Made by a program: the position numbers and the translations under genes. From assembly GCA_002394965.1 (NCBI GenBank), contig DGVL01000021.1:1-11918 (forward strand): a DNA stretch of 11,918 bases, given 5' to 3'. Below are positions 1 to 5,551 of this stretch, piece by piece. Position 1 is the stretch's first letter; the number at the start of each line of letters is the position of its first letter. This DNA is from Lachnospira sp. UBA4285. GTDB taxonomy: Bacteria > Bacillota > Clostridia > Lachnospirales > Lachnospiraceae. The notes beneath the pieces were generated by a model that saw only the letters and a list, made by a program, of their open reading frames with translations, had not been told where the DNA came from and searched no databases.

Positions 1-1231
1 AGATGCTGTAGTCATCGCCCCAGATCGGGCGCATCACATCGTCGTTCTCATACTGAATCGAGCTCGTATCAACCGAAATCTTCGCGGCATACTTCTTGAA
101 GTTCTCCGGGAGCGAGGAAGAATACAGAACCGTGAGGTTCGGCTCCGGGCTCGGTCCCATGTTCTCAAGCGTGTGCAAGAAACGGAAATCGTTCTTCGTG
201 ACCATGGAACGGCCGTCGCTGCCCTTTCCGGCTACTTCCAGGGTTGCCCAGACCGGATCTCCGGAGAACAGCTGGTTGTAGGACGGAATTCTTGCGAACT
301 TAACCATACGGAACTTCATAACCAGATGGTCGATGAGCTCCTGTGCTTCCTTCTCTGTGATCTTGCCGGCCTTCAGGTCACGGCTGATATAGATGTCAAG
401 GAAAGTGGATACGCGGCCAACGCTCATCGCTGCGCCGTTCTGTGTCTTGATGGCAGCAAGGTATCCGAAGTACAGCCACTGAACGGCTTCCTTCGCATCC
501 TTGGCCGGCTGGGAGATATCGTATCCGTAGGAAGCTGCCATTGTCTTCATCGCCTTCAGAGCCTTGATCTGATCGGCAATCTCCTCGCGCAGGCGGATGA
601 CATCGTCTGTCATGGTTCCGTCTCCGCAGTTTGCAAGGTCTTCCTGCTTCTGAGAGATCAGATAGTCAATGCCGTACAGGGCAACTCTTCTGTAGTCTCC
701 CACAATACGGCCGCGTCCATAGGTGTCCGGAAGACCGGTGATGATGTGGTTGTGGCGTACAGAACGCATCTCCGGCGTATATGCGTCAAATACAGCCTGG
801 TTGTGCGTCTTGTGGTACTCGGTGAAGATCTTGTGAAGCTCCGGATTCGGGGTATAGCCGTATGTCTGGCAGGCTTCCTCTGCCATCTTGATTCCGCCGT
901 ACGGCATGAAGGCTCTCTTGAGCGGCTTGTCTGTCTGAAGACCTACGATCTTCTCCAGATCCTTTGTCGCCTCATCGATATAGCCGGGCTTGTGGGAAGT
1001 GATTCCGGATACGATATCGGTGTCCATATCCAGAACGCCGCCCTTTGCTCTCTCTTCCTTCTGCAGTTCTTTCAGCTTGCCCCACAGGGTATTGGTGGCC
1101 TCTGTCGGCCCCTGTAAAAACGACTCGTCGCCATCGTACGGCGTGTAGTTATTCTGAATAAAATCCCGTACGTTGACTTCTTCTTTCCAGAGCCGGCCTT
1201 TGAATGTTTCCCACTGTTCTTTAGTCTGCAT
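1..1231 (-). CDS. pflB: Formate acetyltransferase (pyruvate formate-lyase), N-terminal 410 residues; 3' end outside window
   Basis: This is the glycyl-radical enzyme that converts pyruvate and CoA to acetyl-CoA and formate in the cytoplasm during anaerobic fermentation. The frame is open from the ATG at 1231 to base 1. The translation begins MQTKEQWETFKGRLW and contains family hallmarks such as GLPDTYGRGRIVGDYRR (about 166-182), KTQNGAAMSVGRVSTFLDIY (262-281), NDFRFLHTLENMGPSPEPN (347-365) and DTSSIQYENDDVMRP (388-402). The last visible residues are DDYSI. From the E. coli sequence, the paired active-site cysteines would follow within a few residues, so they and the C-terminal glycine-radical loop lie outside the window. 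The start is supported by GGAGG at 1237-1241, 5 nt upstream. No activase gene (pflA) is visible; it often sits downstream of pflB, which would be beyond base 1. The identification is secure from sequence recognition. Confidence 0.97.
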   Translation of the reverse strand, partial: MQTKEQWETFKGRLWKEEVNVRDFIQNNYTPYDGDESFLQGPTEATNTLWGKLKELQKEERAKGGVLDMDTDIVSGITSHKPGYIDEATKDLEKIVGLQTDKPLKRAFMPYGGIKMAEEACQTYGYTPNPELHKIFTEYHKTHNQAVFDAYTPEMRSVRHNHIITGLPDTYGRGRIVGDYRRVALYGIDYLISQKQEDLANCGDGTMTDDVIRLREEIADQIKALKAMKTMAASYGYDISQPAKDAKEAVQWLYFGYLAAIKTQNGAAMSVGRVSTFLDIYISRDLKAGKITEKEAQELIDHLVMKFRMVKFARIPSYNQLFSGDPVWATLEVAGKGSDGRSMVTKNDFRFLHTLENMGPSPEPNLTVLYSSSLPENFKKYAAKISVDTSSIQYENDDVMRPIWGDDYSI

Positions 1232-1258
1232 GTCAACCTCCGATTGACTTGGGTGAAT

Positions 1259-1286
1259 TGTATAGATATTTGTACATTGTATACAA
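1259..1286 (-). promoter_or_regulatory. Candidate proximal pflB promoter with palindromic operator TTGTATACAA
   Basis: Read on the minus strand, TTGTAT (1281-1286), a 16-nt spacer and TATACA (1259-1264) make a plausible sigma-A promoter that would start transcription about 20 nt before the pflB ATG. The -35 hexamer lies inside a perfect 10-bp palindrome, TTGTATACAA (1277-1286). This is nested in a wider inverted repeat with TTGTA/TACAA ends at 1270-1286. TTGTATACAA resembles operators of FCD-type GntR regulators, but no regulator gene is in the window and the assignment is inference. A protein bound here would block the promoter. Confidence 0.4.
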
Positions 1287-1338
1287 GAACCGCCTCTAAA
1301 AATCGCCGTTTCCGGCGTTTCTGGCTTTGCAGTTCTTG
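1284..1338 (-). promoter_or_regulatory. Nested stem-loop upstream of pflB (leader structure or terminator)
   Basis: Read as minus-strand RNA, an outer 10-bp stem pairs 1329-1338 with 1284-1293 (CAAGAACUGC with GCGGUUCUUG, one G-U pair). It encloses a 5-bp GC hairpin, CGCCG-GAAA-CGGCG (1304-1317), capped by a GNRA tetraloop and followed by AUUUUU. The inner hairpin plus U-run looks like a small intrinsic terminator. It could end read-through from the deacetylase operon, or attenuate transcription from the distal promoter at 1356-1384. I checked for the conserved CCGCCUGGGC block of the ZTP (pfl) riboswitch and it is not there. Confidence 0.5.
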
Positions 1339-1355
1339 AATCTCTTGACAGTCTG

Positions 1356-1384
1356 AATATAACAAAGGTATAAGAAAAACGCAA
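1356..1384 (-). promoter_or_regulatory. Candidate distal pflB promoter
   Basis: On the minus strand, TTGCGT (1379-1384), a 17-nt spacer and TATATT (1356-1361) match sigma-A spacing. The -10 matches at 5 of 6 positions and the -35 at 3 of 6. Transcription from here would give a leader of roughly 115-120 nt carrying the nested stem-loop at 1284-1338. The -35 directly abuts the inverted repeat at 1385-1426. Supported by sequence pattern only. Confidence 0.45.
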
Positions 1385-1426
1385 GCGATTCTCATTAAGT
1401 ACTGAAAAAAGTACAATGAGAACCGC
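1385..1426 (-). terminator. Long inverted repeat after the second deacetylase gene; terminator or upstream operator
   Basis: The arms are GCGATTCTCATT..GTAC (1385-1402) and GTACAATGAGAACCGC (1411-1426). They pair over about 15 bp with one mismatch and a 2-nt bulge, around an A/T-rich loop. On the minus strand the stem is followed by TTGCGTTTTTC, so it could terminate the deacetylase operon whose last stop codon is at 1457. The T-run begins 4 nt after the stem, which is imperfect for a terminator. Because the repeat sits immediately upstream of a -35 hexamer, a regulator-binding site for pflB is the other reading. Confidence 0.5.
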
Positions 1427-1456
1427 CTGCTGCGTTTACTTTCCGGTCAATGTGTA

Positions 1457-2431
1457 TTAATACCTCTCATCCGAGCCAAATACCGTGAATTTATATCCCT
1501 GATCGTGGGCATAGCTGATGAAGTCTGCCAGCGCGCCGGAAACCGCATCAGACCGCACGCCCAGGCGCATGATTTCTCCCGGATGTATCTGCTCTTCCAT
1601 CGTCTGGAGGGCCTCGGAAGCAGAAGCCTGGGTATCCGTGTACGTGAAGCTCCAGAAAATACTACGAAATCCCATCTTCTGCGCGATCATCAGAGACTGA
1701 TCGCTGAACTTGCCGTTCGGAAAACGGAAATACTGCATCTCGTAGTTGTACTTCTGGTAGATGTCTTCTTCCAGCGGCATAATATCCTGTACCTGTTCTT
1801 CCGGAGAAAGCGACGGCTCTCCCGCCGTCGGATAGCTCACCGAGCCATTCCCGAGCGTGTGGCCGTCAGCGAGGATCTCCTGGACCAGCTGAGGCTGCTC
1901 GTCTGCGAAATCCTGTGTCACGAAGAATGTCGCTTTAACCCCGGTATCCTTTAATGTCGAGAGTATGGCCGGGACATTGGCCTCCGGACCTGTGCAGTCA
2001 AACGTCAGATAGATGATATTCTGCGCCGTATCGCCCAGCCATGACGCGTTCCGGCTTGTACCCCAGTTCGTCATATAGTAGCGGTAGCCGTTCGGAACAT
2101 TGCTGGAATCTCTGTCATCCAGCTTGGCACCGGTGTCATAACTCGTGGCATCTGCAGCAAGAATGTCATCCGTGATCGTAACAGTCGATATCTGCCGGAC
2201 GGATGCCGCTGTCGTGGTCTCCGCTGCCGCTTCTGTGGTTGGTGTTGTCTTGCCGGATGTTCCGGAAGGCACAACCGCCTCTGACGATGACCCTGACAGA
2301 ATCGCATTGGCGGATGCCGCCGCCGCGGAAGGACTTGGAACAGCTCTTACCGTGCAGCCCGCAGCAATCACTGCGCCAAGGCACACGGCACCTGCCGCCA
2401 TAAGGCGTTTTATGCCATAAACACTCTTCAT
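1457..2431 (-). CDS. PdaA-like polysaccharide deacetylase lipoprotein, catalytically degenerate paralogue
   Basis: The 324-residue product has a lipoprotein signal with lipobox VIAAGC (Cys26), a Ser/Thr/Ala-rich linker (about 30-85), and a NodB-type deacetylase domain (about 135-320) closest to PdaA-type delta-lactam de-N-acetylases. The fold markers remain: YLTFD (141-145), KATFFVTQ (166-173), FRFPNG (235-240), FWSF (259-262). The catalytic set is broken: where the upstream paralogue reads GNHTISHP this reads GNGSVSYP (194-201), losing both metal-ligand histidines, and the YLLH histidine is Gly291. The frame is intact and both proteins end in a similar FGxDxRY tail, which suggests a retained non-catalytic protein rather than a pseudogene. 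It starts 20 nt after the upstream deacetylase stop, so it is probably co-transcribed; the RBS is weak (GGGAAAGG). Binding of wall glycan or a regulatory role is speculation. Confidence 0.88.
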   Translation of the reverse strand: MKSVYGIKRLMAAGAVCLGAVIAAGCTVRAVPSPSAAAASANAILSGSSSEAVVPSGTSGKTTPTTEAAAETTTAASVRQISTVTITDDILAADATSYDTGAKLDDRDSSNVPNGYRYYMTNWGTSRNASWLGDTAQNIIYLTFDCTGPEANVPAILSTLKDTGVKATFFVTQDFADEQPQLVQEILADGHTLGNGSVSYPTAGEPSLSPEEQVQDIMPLEEDIYQKYNYEMQYFRFPNGKFSDQSLMIAQKMGFRSIFWSFTYTDTQASASEALQTMEEQIHPGEIMRLGVRSDAVSGALADFISYAHDQGYKFTVFGSDERY

Positions 2432-2451
2432 TTCTTACCTTTCCCGAATTT

Positions 2452-3492
2452 TTAATACCGGTTGTCGTTACCAAATGCCGCGAATGTGTAACCCTGCTGC
2501 CTGGCATCATCGATCAGACTCCCCAGGACCGCTGTGTTTGTATCGGAAACCGCGTGAAGCAGATACACCGCCCCCGGATGCAGCTGGCTCACCATCTCAT
2601 TCAGTGCCGAAGTCTGGTCCGGCTGGCTGGATGTATCCCAGTCCTTGTACGAAAAGCTCCAGAATACACAGGTGAATCCCATTGCTTTCAGAAGTGCAAG
2701 GCTCTGATCGGAGAATGTTCCTTCCGGATACCGGAAGTAGCGCATCTCGTACCCTGTCTCATTGTACACCTGCTCCTCAAGCGGCAGAATATCATTCACC
2801 TGCTCCTCAAGGCTCAGAGATGGTTCTCCGGCGGAAGGATGGCTGATCGTATGATTGCCCACCGTATGTCCCTCATCGATCATGCGTTTCAGTGTGTCCG
2901 GTTCACTGTCCACCAGCGCCTGTGTCACGAAAAATGTCGCCTTTACATTCTTCTGCGAGAGCGTATCCAGGATCTTCTGCGCATTGCCCTCGTCATATCC
3001 GACATCAAAGGTGAGATAAATCGTCTTCTCACTCGTATCGCCGAGCCATATCGCATTGTACTCGGTACCCCAGCGGTTCTGATAATACTTGTATCCGTTC
3101 GGGACATTGTTCTCATCCCGGTCAGTTGTATTCGCCCCGGTGCCGACAGAGGTATTGTCAAGAGCCCGGATAGCGTCGGTTATCTCCGGCTCATGAATCT
3201 GACGGCCGCCGCTCTGGGCAGGTGCTGTCTGGGCCGCTGTCGTGCCCGCGGATACCGGTTCACTCTGGACGCCCGCACTTGTGGTTGCAGCGGCTGTCTG
3301 CGCCGGCGCTGTGGTCTTCGTTTTTGAAGTTCCCCCGCCCTGTGGCAGCTCAAGTGTTATACCGTTAGCGTTCTCAGCCGCCTTCTCCCAGTCCGGTGTC
3401 AGTTTCACACCGCATCCCGCAAGACTTCCGGCTGCAAGAGCCGCGGCCAGAATCAGCCCTGCGGCGCGTTTTATCATCTCTTTTTTCATCAT
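2452..3492 (-). CDS. PdaA-like polysaccharide deacetylase lipoprotein (catalytic residues intact)
   Basis: The 346-residue product has a lipoprotein signal with lipobox SLAGC (Cys27), a low-complexity Thr/Ala/Ser/Gln linker (about 55-98), then a NodB/CE4 domain (about 150-340). Motifs resemble B. subtilis PdaA: TFDVGYDEG (161-169, where most CE4 enzymes have TFDDG), GNHTISHP with His214 and His218 as metal ligands, FRYPEG (253-258), FWSFSYKDWD (277-286) and HPGAVYLLH (305-313). PdaA-type enzymes deacetylate muramic acid in peptidoglycan on the way to muramic delta-lactam. Whether this one acts on spore cortex or vegetative wall cannot be told from sequence. It should be anchored outside the membrane. 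It is the first gene of a two-gene unit with its paralogue. The start (two ATGs in a row, 3490 and 3487 ends) has AAGGAA about 7 nt upstream of the first. Confidence 0.93.
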   Translation of the reverse strand: MMKKEMIKRAAGLILAAALAAGSLAGCGVKLTPDWEKAAENANGITLELPQGGGTSKTKTTAPAQTAAATTSAGVQSEPVSAGTTAAQTAPAQSGGRQIHEPEITDAIRALDNTSVGTGANTTDRDENNVPNGYKYYQNRWGTEYNAIWLGDTSEKTIYLTFDVGYDEGNAQKILDTLSQKNVKATFFVTQALVDSEPDTLKRMIDEGHTVGNHTISHPSAGEPSLSLEEQVNDILPLEEQVYNETGYEMRYFRYPEGTFSDQSLALLKAMGFTCVFWSFSYKDWDTSSQPDQTSALNEMVSQLHPGAVYLLHAVSDTNTAVLGSLIDDARQQGYTFAAFGNDNRY

Positions 3493-3533
3493 GCGTTGTT
3501 TCCTTGCTGCTTCATATCATTGGATTCCTGTTT

Positions 3534-3542
3534 ATTTTAACA
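3534..3542 (-). promoter_or_regulatory. Candidate extended -10 promoter of the deacetylase pair
   Basis: On the minus strand TGTTAAAAT (3534-3542) is an extended -10 element (TGnTAAAAT) about 42 nt before the start codon. No good -35 hexamer is visible 16-18 nt upstream, as is common for extended -10 promoters. It lies between the terminator at 3589-3632 and the deacetylase start, where a promoter is expected. Confidence 0.4.
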
Positions 3543-3588
3543 CGTTTGCCGTAAAGAAAACAGGACAGGTGGATCGCAAGCCGTGCGT

Positions 3589-3632
3589 TTTAAAAAAGGG
3601 CCACTCTTGTGCAAGAGCAGCCCTTTTTTAAA
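3589..3632 (-). terminator. Intrinsic terminator (symmetrical, could work in both directions)
   Basis: Perfect 13-nt arms TTTAAAAAAGGGC (3589-3601) and GCCCTTTTTTAAA (3620-3632) enclose a second stem, CTCTTG-TG-CAAGAG (3604-3617), with 2-nt internal loops between the two. With T-runs on both sides it could stop transcription in either direction. With all genes on the minus strand, its job is to end the transcript of the zinc-ribbon membrane protein gene, whose stop is at 3654. Confidence 0.92.
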
Positions 3633-3653
3633 GCCGGCAGGTTTTCCGGAACT

Positions 3654-4055
3654 TCACGTGTGCTTCCGGAACTCAATTCCGCACTTCGGACAGCGGATGA
3701 TGATATTGCCTTTGCCCTTTGGCACCCGGATTTTCTGCCTGCAGTTCGGACAGCGAAAGATCCGGTGTGTCTTTTTGTCCGCAAGTCTCGCGAAAAGCTT
3801 TCTGAAATCATTCCCGGTCTGGGAACAGAAATACAGGAACTTGTCATTCTCTTCCCTTCTTGCCCCTATATTTCTGGAATACATGCGGAAAATGCTGTAA
3901 AAAAGAAAGAGCATGCCGACCAGGTACACGATATTGTTCGTGAAGATTGAGATGATCATCAGGATCAGAGCAGACCACAGACTGACTCTGCTCAGATCAT
4001 CGGCGCCGTTGCGGCCATACATGAATTGCTGCATCTTCTGACGAATACGATTCAT
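3654..4055 (-). CDS. Small membrane protein with C-terminal zinc ribbon, function unknown
   Basis: The 133-residue product has a basic N-terminus ending FMYGRNGADDLSR, two adjacent hydrophobic segments (about 26-39 and 41-57) forming a helical hairpin, a charged stretch starting FRMYSRNIGARREEN (56-70), and a C-terminal zinc ribbon with two Cys pairs, CPNC (102-105) and CPKC (122-125). I recognise this layout as a conserved hypothetical family of clostridia; no function is known to me. The ribbon should face the cytoplasm if both helices span the membrane, which is inference. The RBS is AGGAG about 11 nt before the ATG, longer spacing than usual. The gene appears to be its own transcription unit, with a possible promoter at 4097-4125 and the terminator at 3589-3632. 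Confidence 0.85.
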   Translation of the reverse strand: MNRIRQKMQQFMYGRNGADDLSRVSLWSALILMIISIFTNNIVYLVGMLFLFYSIFRMYSRNIGARREENDKFLYFCSQTGNDFRKLFARLADKKTHRIFRCPNCRQKIRVPKGKGNIIIRCPKCGIEFRKHT

Positions 4056-4096
4056 AGTACAAACTTCTCCTGACAGGAAATCTTATATCCGTATCT

Positions 4097-4125
4097 ACTG
4101 TATCCGCCCCGGAATGGAAATGCAA
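4097..4125 (-). promoter_or_regulatory. Candidate promoter of the zinc-ribbon membrane protein gene
   Basis: On the minus strand TTGCAT (4120-4125), a 17-nt spacer and TACAGT (4097-4102) give correct sigma-A spacing with moderate matches. It lies in the 101-nt gap after the yfcE stop, in which I see no clear terminator, so read-through from yfcE is also possible. Confidence 0.35.
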
Positions 4126-4156
4126 TTAAAGAGGTATAAACAATCGCGAAAATTTA

Positions 4157-4705
4157 TCACGAATCAGCCGGCTCTTCCATGAACACCGTTCCGTCAAGGT
4201 CTTTCCAGATGAATCGGTCCTCCAGTACGCAGTAGCTGTGCGGGCTGTTTTCCTTCGGAATAGAAACCGATCCTGGATTTACATACCAGTAACCGCCTTC
4301 GCACATCTGTCTCTTCGGAACGTGGGTGTGGCCGCAGACGAGATAGTCTCCCGGCTGTAATGGAGGAAGATCGATACCGGACAGCCTGTGGCCGTGCTTG
4401 AGGACCAGCGTCCTGCCATTCGCAAAGAGAATCGCCTGCTCAGAGAGAACGCTGAAATTCAGAACCATCTGATCCACTTCCGTGTCGCAGTTTCCGCGGA
4501 TACAGAGGATCCTGTCCCGCAGCGGATTGAGCATGGCTGCAACTTCTCTGGGCGAATACTCTTCCGGCAGATCATTTCTCGGTCCGTGATACAGAATGTC
4601 ACCGAGCAGAATCAGTCTGTCTGGTTTTTCCCGCTCCATGGCCGAGAGCATCTTCCGGCAATAAAACGCCGATCCGTGTATATCCGAAGCAATCATCAGT
4701 TTCAT
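4157..4705 (-). CDS. yfcE: Metallophosphoesterase, YfcE-type phosphodiesterase
   Basis: The product is a small cytoplasmic calcineurin-like phosphoesterase that closely follows E. coli YfcE along its full length (about 182 residues). E. coli YfcE hydrolyses phosphodiester bonds of model substrates with Mn2+; its natural substrate is unclear. Numbering from the start chosen here, the metal ligands are Asp8 and His10 (ASDIHGS), Asp36 (LGDIL), Asn72 (RGNCD), His104 (KHGH), and His126 and His128 (CGHTHVP). Other shared blocks are YHGPRN, EVDQM and NPGSVSIPK. An upstream ATG at 4711 is in frame, but the AGGAG at 4712-4716 touches it with no spacing. The same AGGAG sits 6 nt before the ATG at 4705, which gives an MKLMIASDIHGS start like that of E. 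coli. No obvious promoter is present. Confidence 0.93.
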   Translation of the reverse strand: MKLMIASDIHGSAFYCRKMLSAMEREKPDRLILLGDILYHGPRNDLPEEYSPREVAAMLNPLRDRILCIRGNCDTEVDQMVLNFSVLSEQAILFANGRTLVLKHGHRLSGIDLPPLQPGDYLVCGHTHVPKRQMCEGGYWYVNPGSVSIPKENSPHSYCVLEDRFIWKDLDGTVFMEEPADS

Positions 4706-4711
4706 ATTCAT

Positions 4712-4716
4712 CTCCT
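4712..4716 (-). promoter_or_regulatory. Ribosome binding site that decides the yfcE start
   Basis: AGGAG on the minus strand is directly next to the first in-frame ATG (4711) and 6 nt from the second (4705). Only the second spacing is workable for initiation, so the start is placed at 4705. Confidence 0.75.
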
Positions 4717-4722
4717 ATTCGC

Positions 4723-4738
4723 GCGGCATCGGTGCCGC
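4723..4738 (-). repeat. GC-rich inverted repeat in the yfcE leader
   Basis: GCGGCA-TCGG-TGCCGC is a perfect 6-bp inverted repeat with a 4-nt loop, placed between the upstream terminator and the yfcE ribosome binding site. It has no T-run, so it is not a terminator. It could be a leader hairpin or an operator; nothing else supports either role. Confidence 0.4.
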
Positions 4739-4751
4739 CGGGCGCACCATG

Positions 4752-4783
4752 AAAAAATCCCGGAATCCCTTCCGGATTCCGGG
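4752..4783 (-). terminator. Intrinsic terminator of the LiaF-like gene
   Basis: On the minus strand CCCGGAATCC, loop GGAAG, GGATTCCGGG, then ATTTTTT form a textbook terminator with a perfect 10-bp stem. It starts 17 nt after the stop codon of the gene at 4800-5435 and separates that gene from yfcE. Confidence 0.93.
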
Positions 4784-4799
4784 AACTGCTCATACTGCT

Positions 4800-5435
4800 T
4801 CAGTCCTTTTCGACTTCATCCACCTCAAGGTCATCGCCGCTCTCGCCTGCGATCGGAATCTCTTCGCCTTCCGTGTCATTTTTCTCTTCGGTTTTATCAG
4901 ACTCATCCGCACCTGCGGGCTCATCGGCTTTCTGCTCATCTTCCTCGTCAAAGTCATCGTCCGCGTAGAAGCTCATCGGTATGACCTCGATGCGGCTGGC
5001 AAGAGCGTCTCCGATGACGAATATCCGGCAGTCGTATTCCTGTGCCGTGTCCTCTGCGAAGTTCTGAACGACACTGGCAGTTCTCGTGACATCACACTGA
5101 GCACCGACATTCTGTGGGAGAATGATCTTCACGCTGCTGGCTTTGGCAGACAGACTGATGTATACGTCCTTGGTGAAGATCGACTTGCCGAGATCCAGAA
5201 TAAAATGCGATCCGACCGCGTTGATCTCGCACCCCTGGAACGTCTCCTCGTCCGCCTCCACGACGCGCCGCTCAAAGATCGTGTTGTACTTGCGAATCAG
5301 CTCATTTTCACTCTCCTGCTCCTGTCTCGCAAACTTTTCCTTTGTCTTCTTATACTGGTCGTAGCCGACCTTTGCAGCGCCTGCTGCGGCTGCGAGCCCT
5401 ACAACAGTCTTGAATACAGAATGACGTCTGCTCAT
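4800..5435 (-). CDS. Membrane-anchored protein with LiaF-like C-terminal domain and acidic tail, function unknown
   Basis: The 211-residue product has a basic N-terminus with a short Ala/Gly-rich hydrophobic stretch (VVGLAAAAGAAKVGY, 11-25) that may be a membrane anchor, a charged and probably coiled stretch (27-60), a beta-rich domain (about 66-155) and a highly acidic Asp/Glu-rich tail (159-211). The beta domain has NAVGSHFILDLGKS followed by VYISLSAKASSVKIILPQNV, a pattern like the LiaF/YvqF C-terminal domain (cell-wall stress families) and DUF4097-type repeats; this is a fold-level guess. An upstream in-frame start at 5501 exists, but AGGAGGG at 5444-5450, 8 nt before the ATG at 5435, and the promoter at 5486-5514 make 5435 the start. 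It is monocistronic, and the palindrome over its promoter suggests tight regulation. Confidence 0.8.
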   Translation of the reverse strand: MSRRHSVFKTVVGLAAAAGAAKVGYDQYKKTKEKFARQEQESENELIRKYNTIFERRVVEADEETFQGCEINAVGSHFILDLGKSIFTKDVYISLSAKASSVKIILPQNVGAQCDVTRTASVVQNFAEDTAQEYDCRIFVIGDALASRIEVIPMSFYADDDFDEEDEQKADEPAGADESDKTEEKNDTEGEEIPIAGESGDDLEVDEVEKD

Positions 5436-5477
5436 ATGCAGAACCCTCCTCGATTTCCGGTAAAAATACGGTTTCAA

Positions 5478-5495
5478 CTGATAATATTTTATCAG
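5478..5495 (-). promoter_or_regulatory. Palindromic operator candidate over the -10 of the LiaF-like gene
   Basis: CTGATAATATTTTATCAG is an 18-bp inverted repeat with perfect 7-bp arms and a 4-nt centre. It covers the -10 hexamer at 5486-5491, the classical place for a repressor. The core TGATAAT..TTATCA resembles Fur-family boxes but has one extra central base compared with the usual 7-1-7 form, so the family assignment is only a suggestion. Confidence 0.5.
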
Positions 5496-5514
5496 GACCA
5501 TCCCGCAAGTTCAA
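5486..5514 (-). promoter_or_regulatory. Promoter of the LiaF-like gene
   Basis: On the minus strand TTGAAC (5509-5514), a 17-nt spacer and TAAAAT (5486-5491) match sigma-A consensus at 4 of 6 and 5 of 6 positions. The start codon at 5435 lies about 50 nt downstream, giving a leader of about 43 nt with a strong Shine-Dalgarno sequence. Confidence 0.65.
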
Positions 5515-5551
5515 GACAACACGGCGGCAAATGCGGCTTTGGCGCCATTTT

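Noticed and set aside
173..1117. Long plus-strand open frame opposite pflB
   Set aside because: It is antisense to an unmistakable pflB translation, has no recognisable family and no ribosome binding site of note. It is a codon-bias shadow.
1284..1338. ZTP (pfl-motif) riboswitch upstream of pflB
   Set aside because: The gene context invites it, but the conserved CCGCCUGGGC block and pseudoknot layout are absent; only a generic nested stem-loop is present.
5436..5501. 22-codon upstream extension of the LiaF-like protein
   Set aside because: It would begin inside the promoter and operator region, and the strong AGGAGGG at 5444-5450 fits only the 5435 start.
5502..5551. Terminator after queH
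   Set aside because: The GC-rich stretch has short GGC/GCC repeats, but no convincing stem is followed by a T-run on the minus strand.
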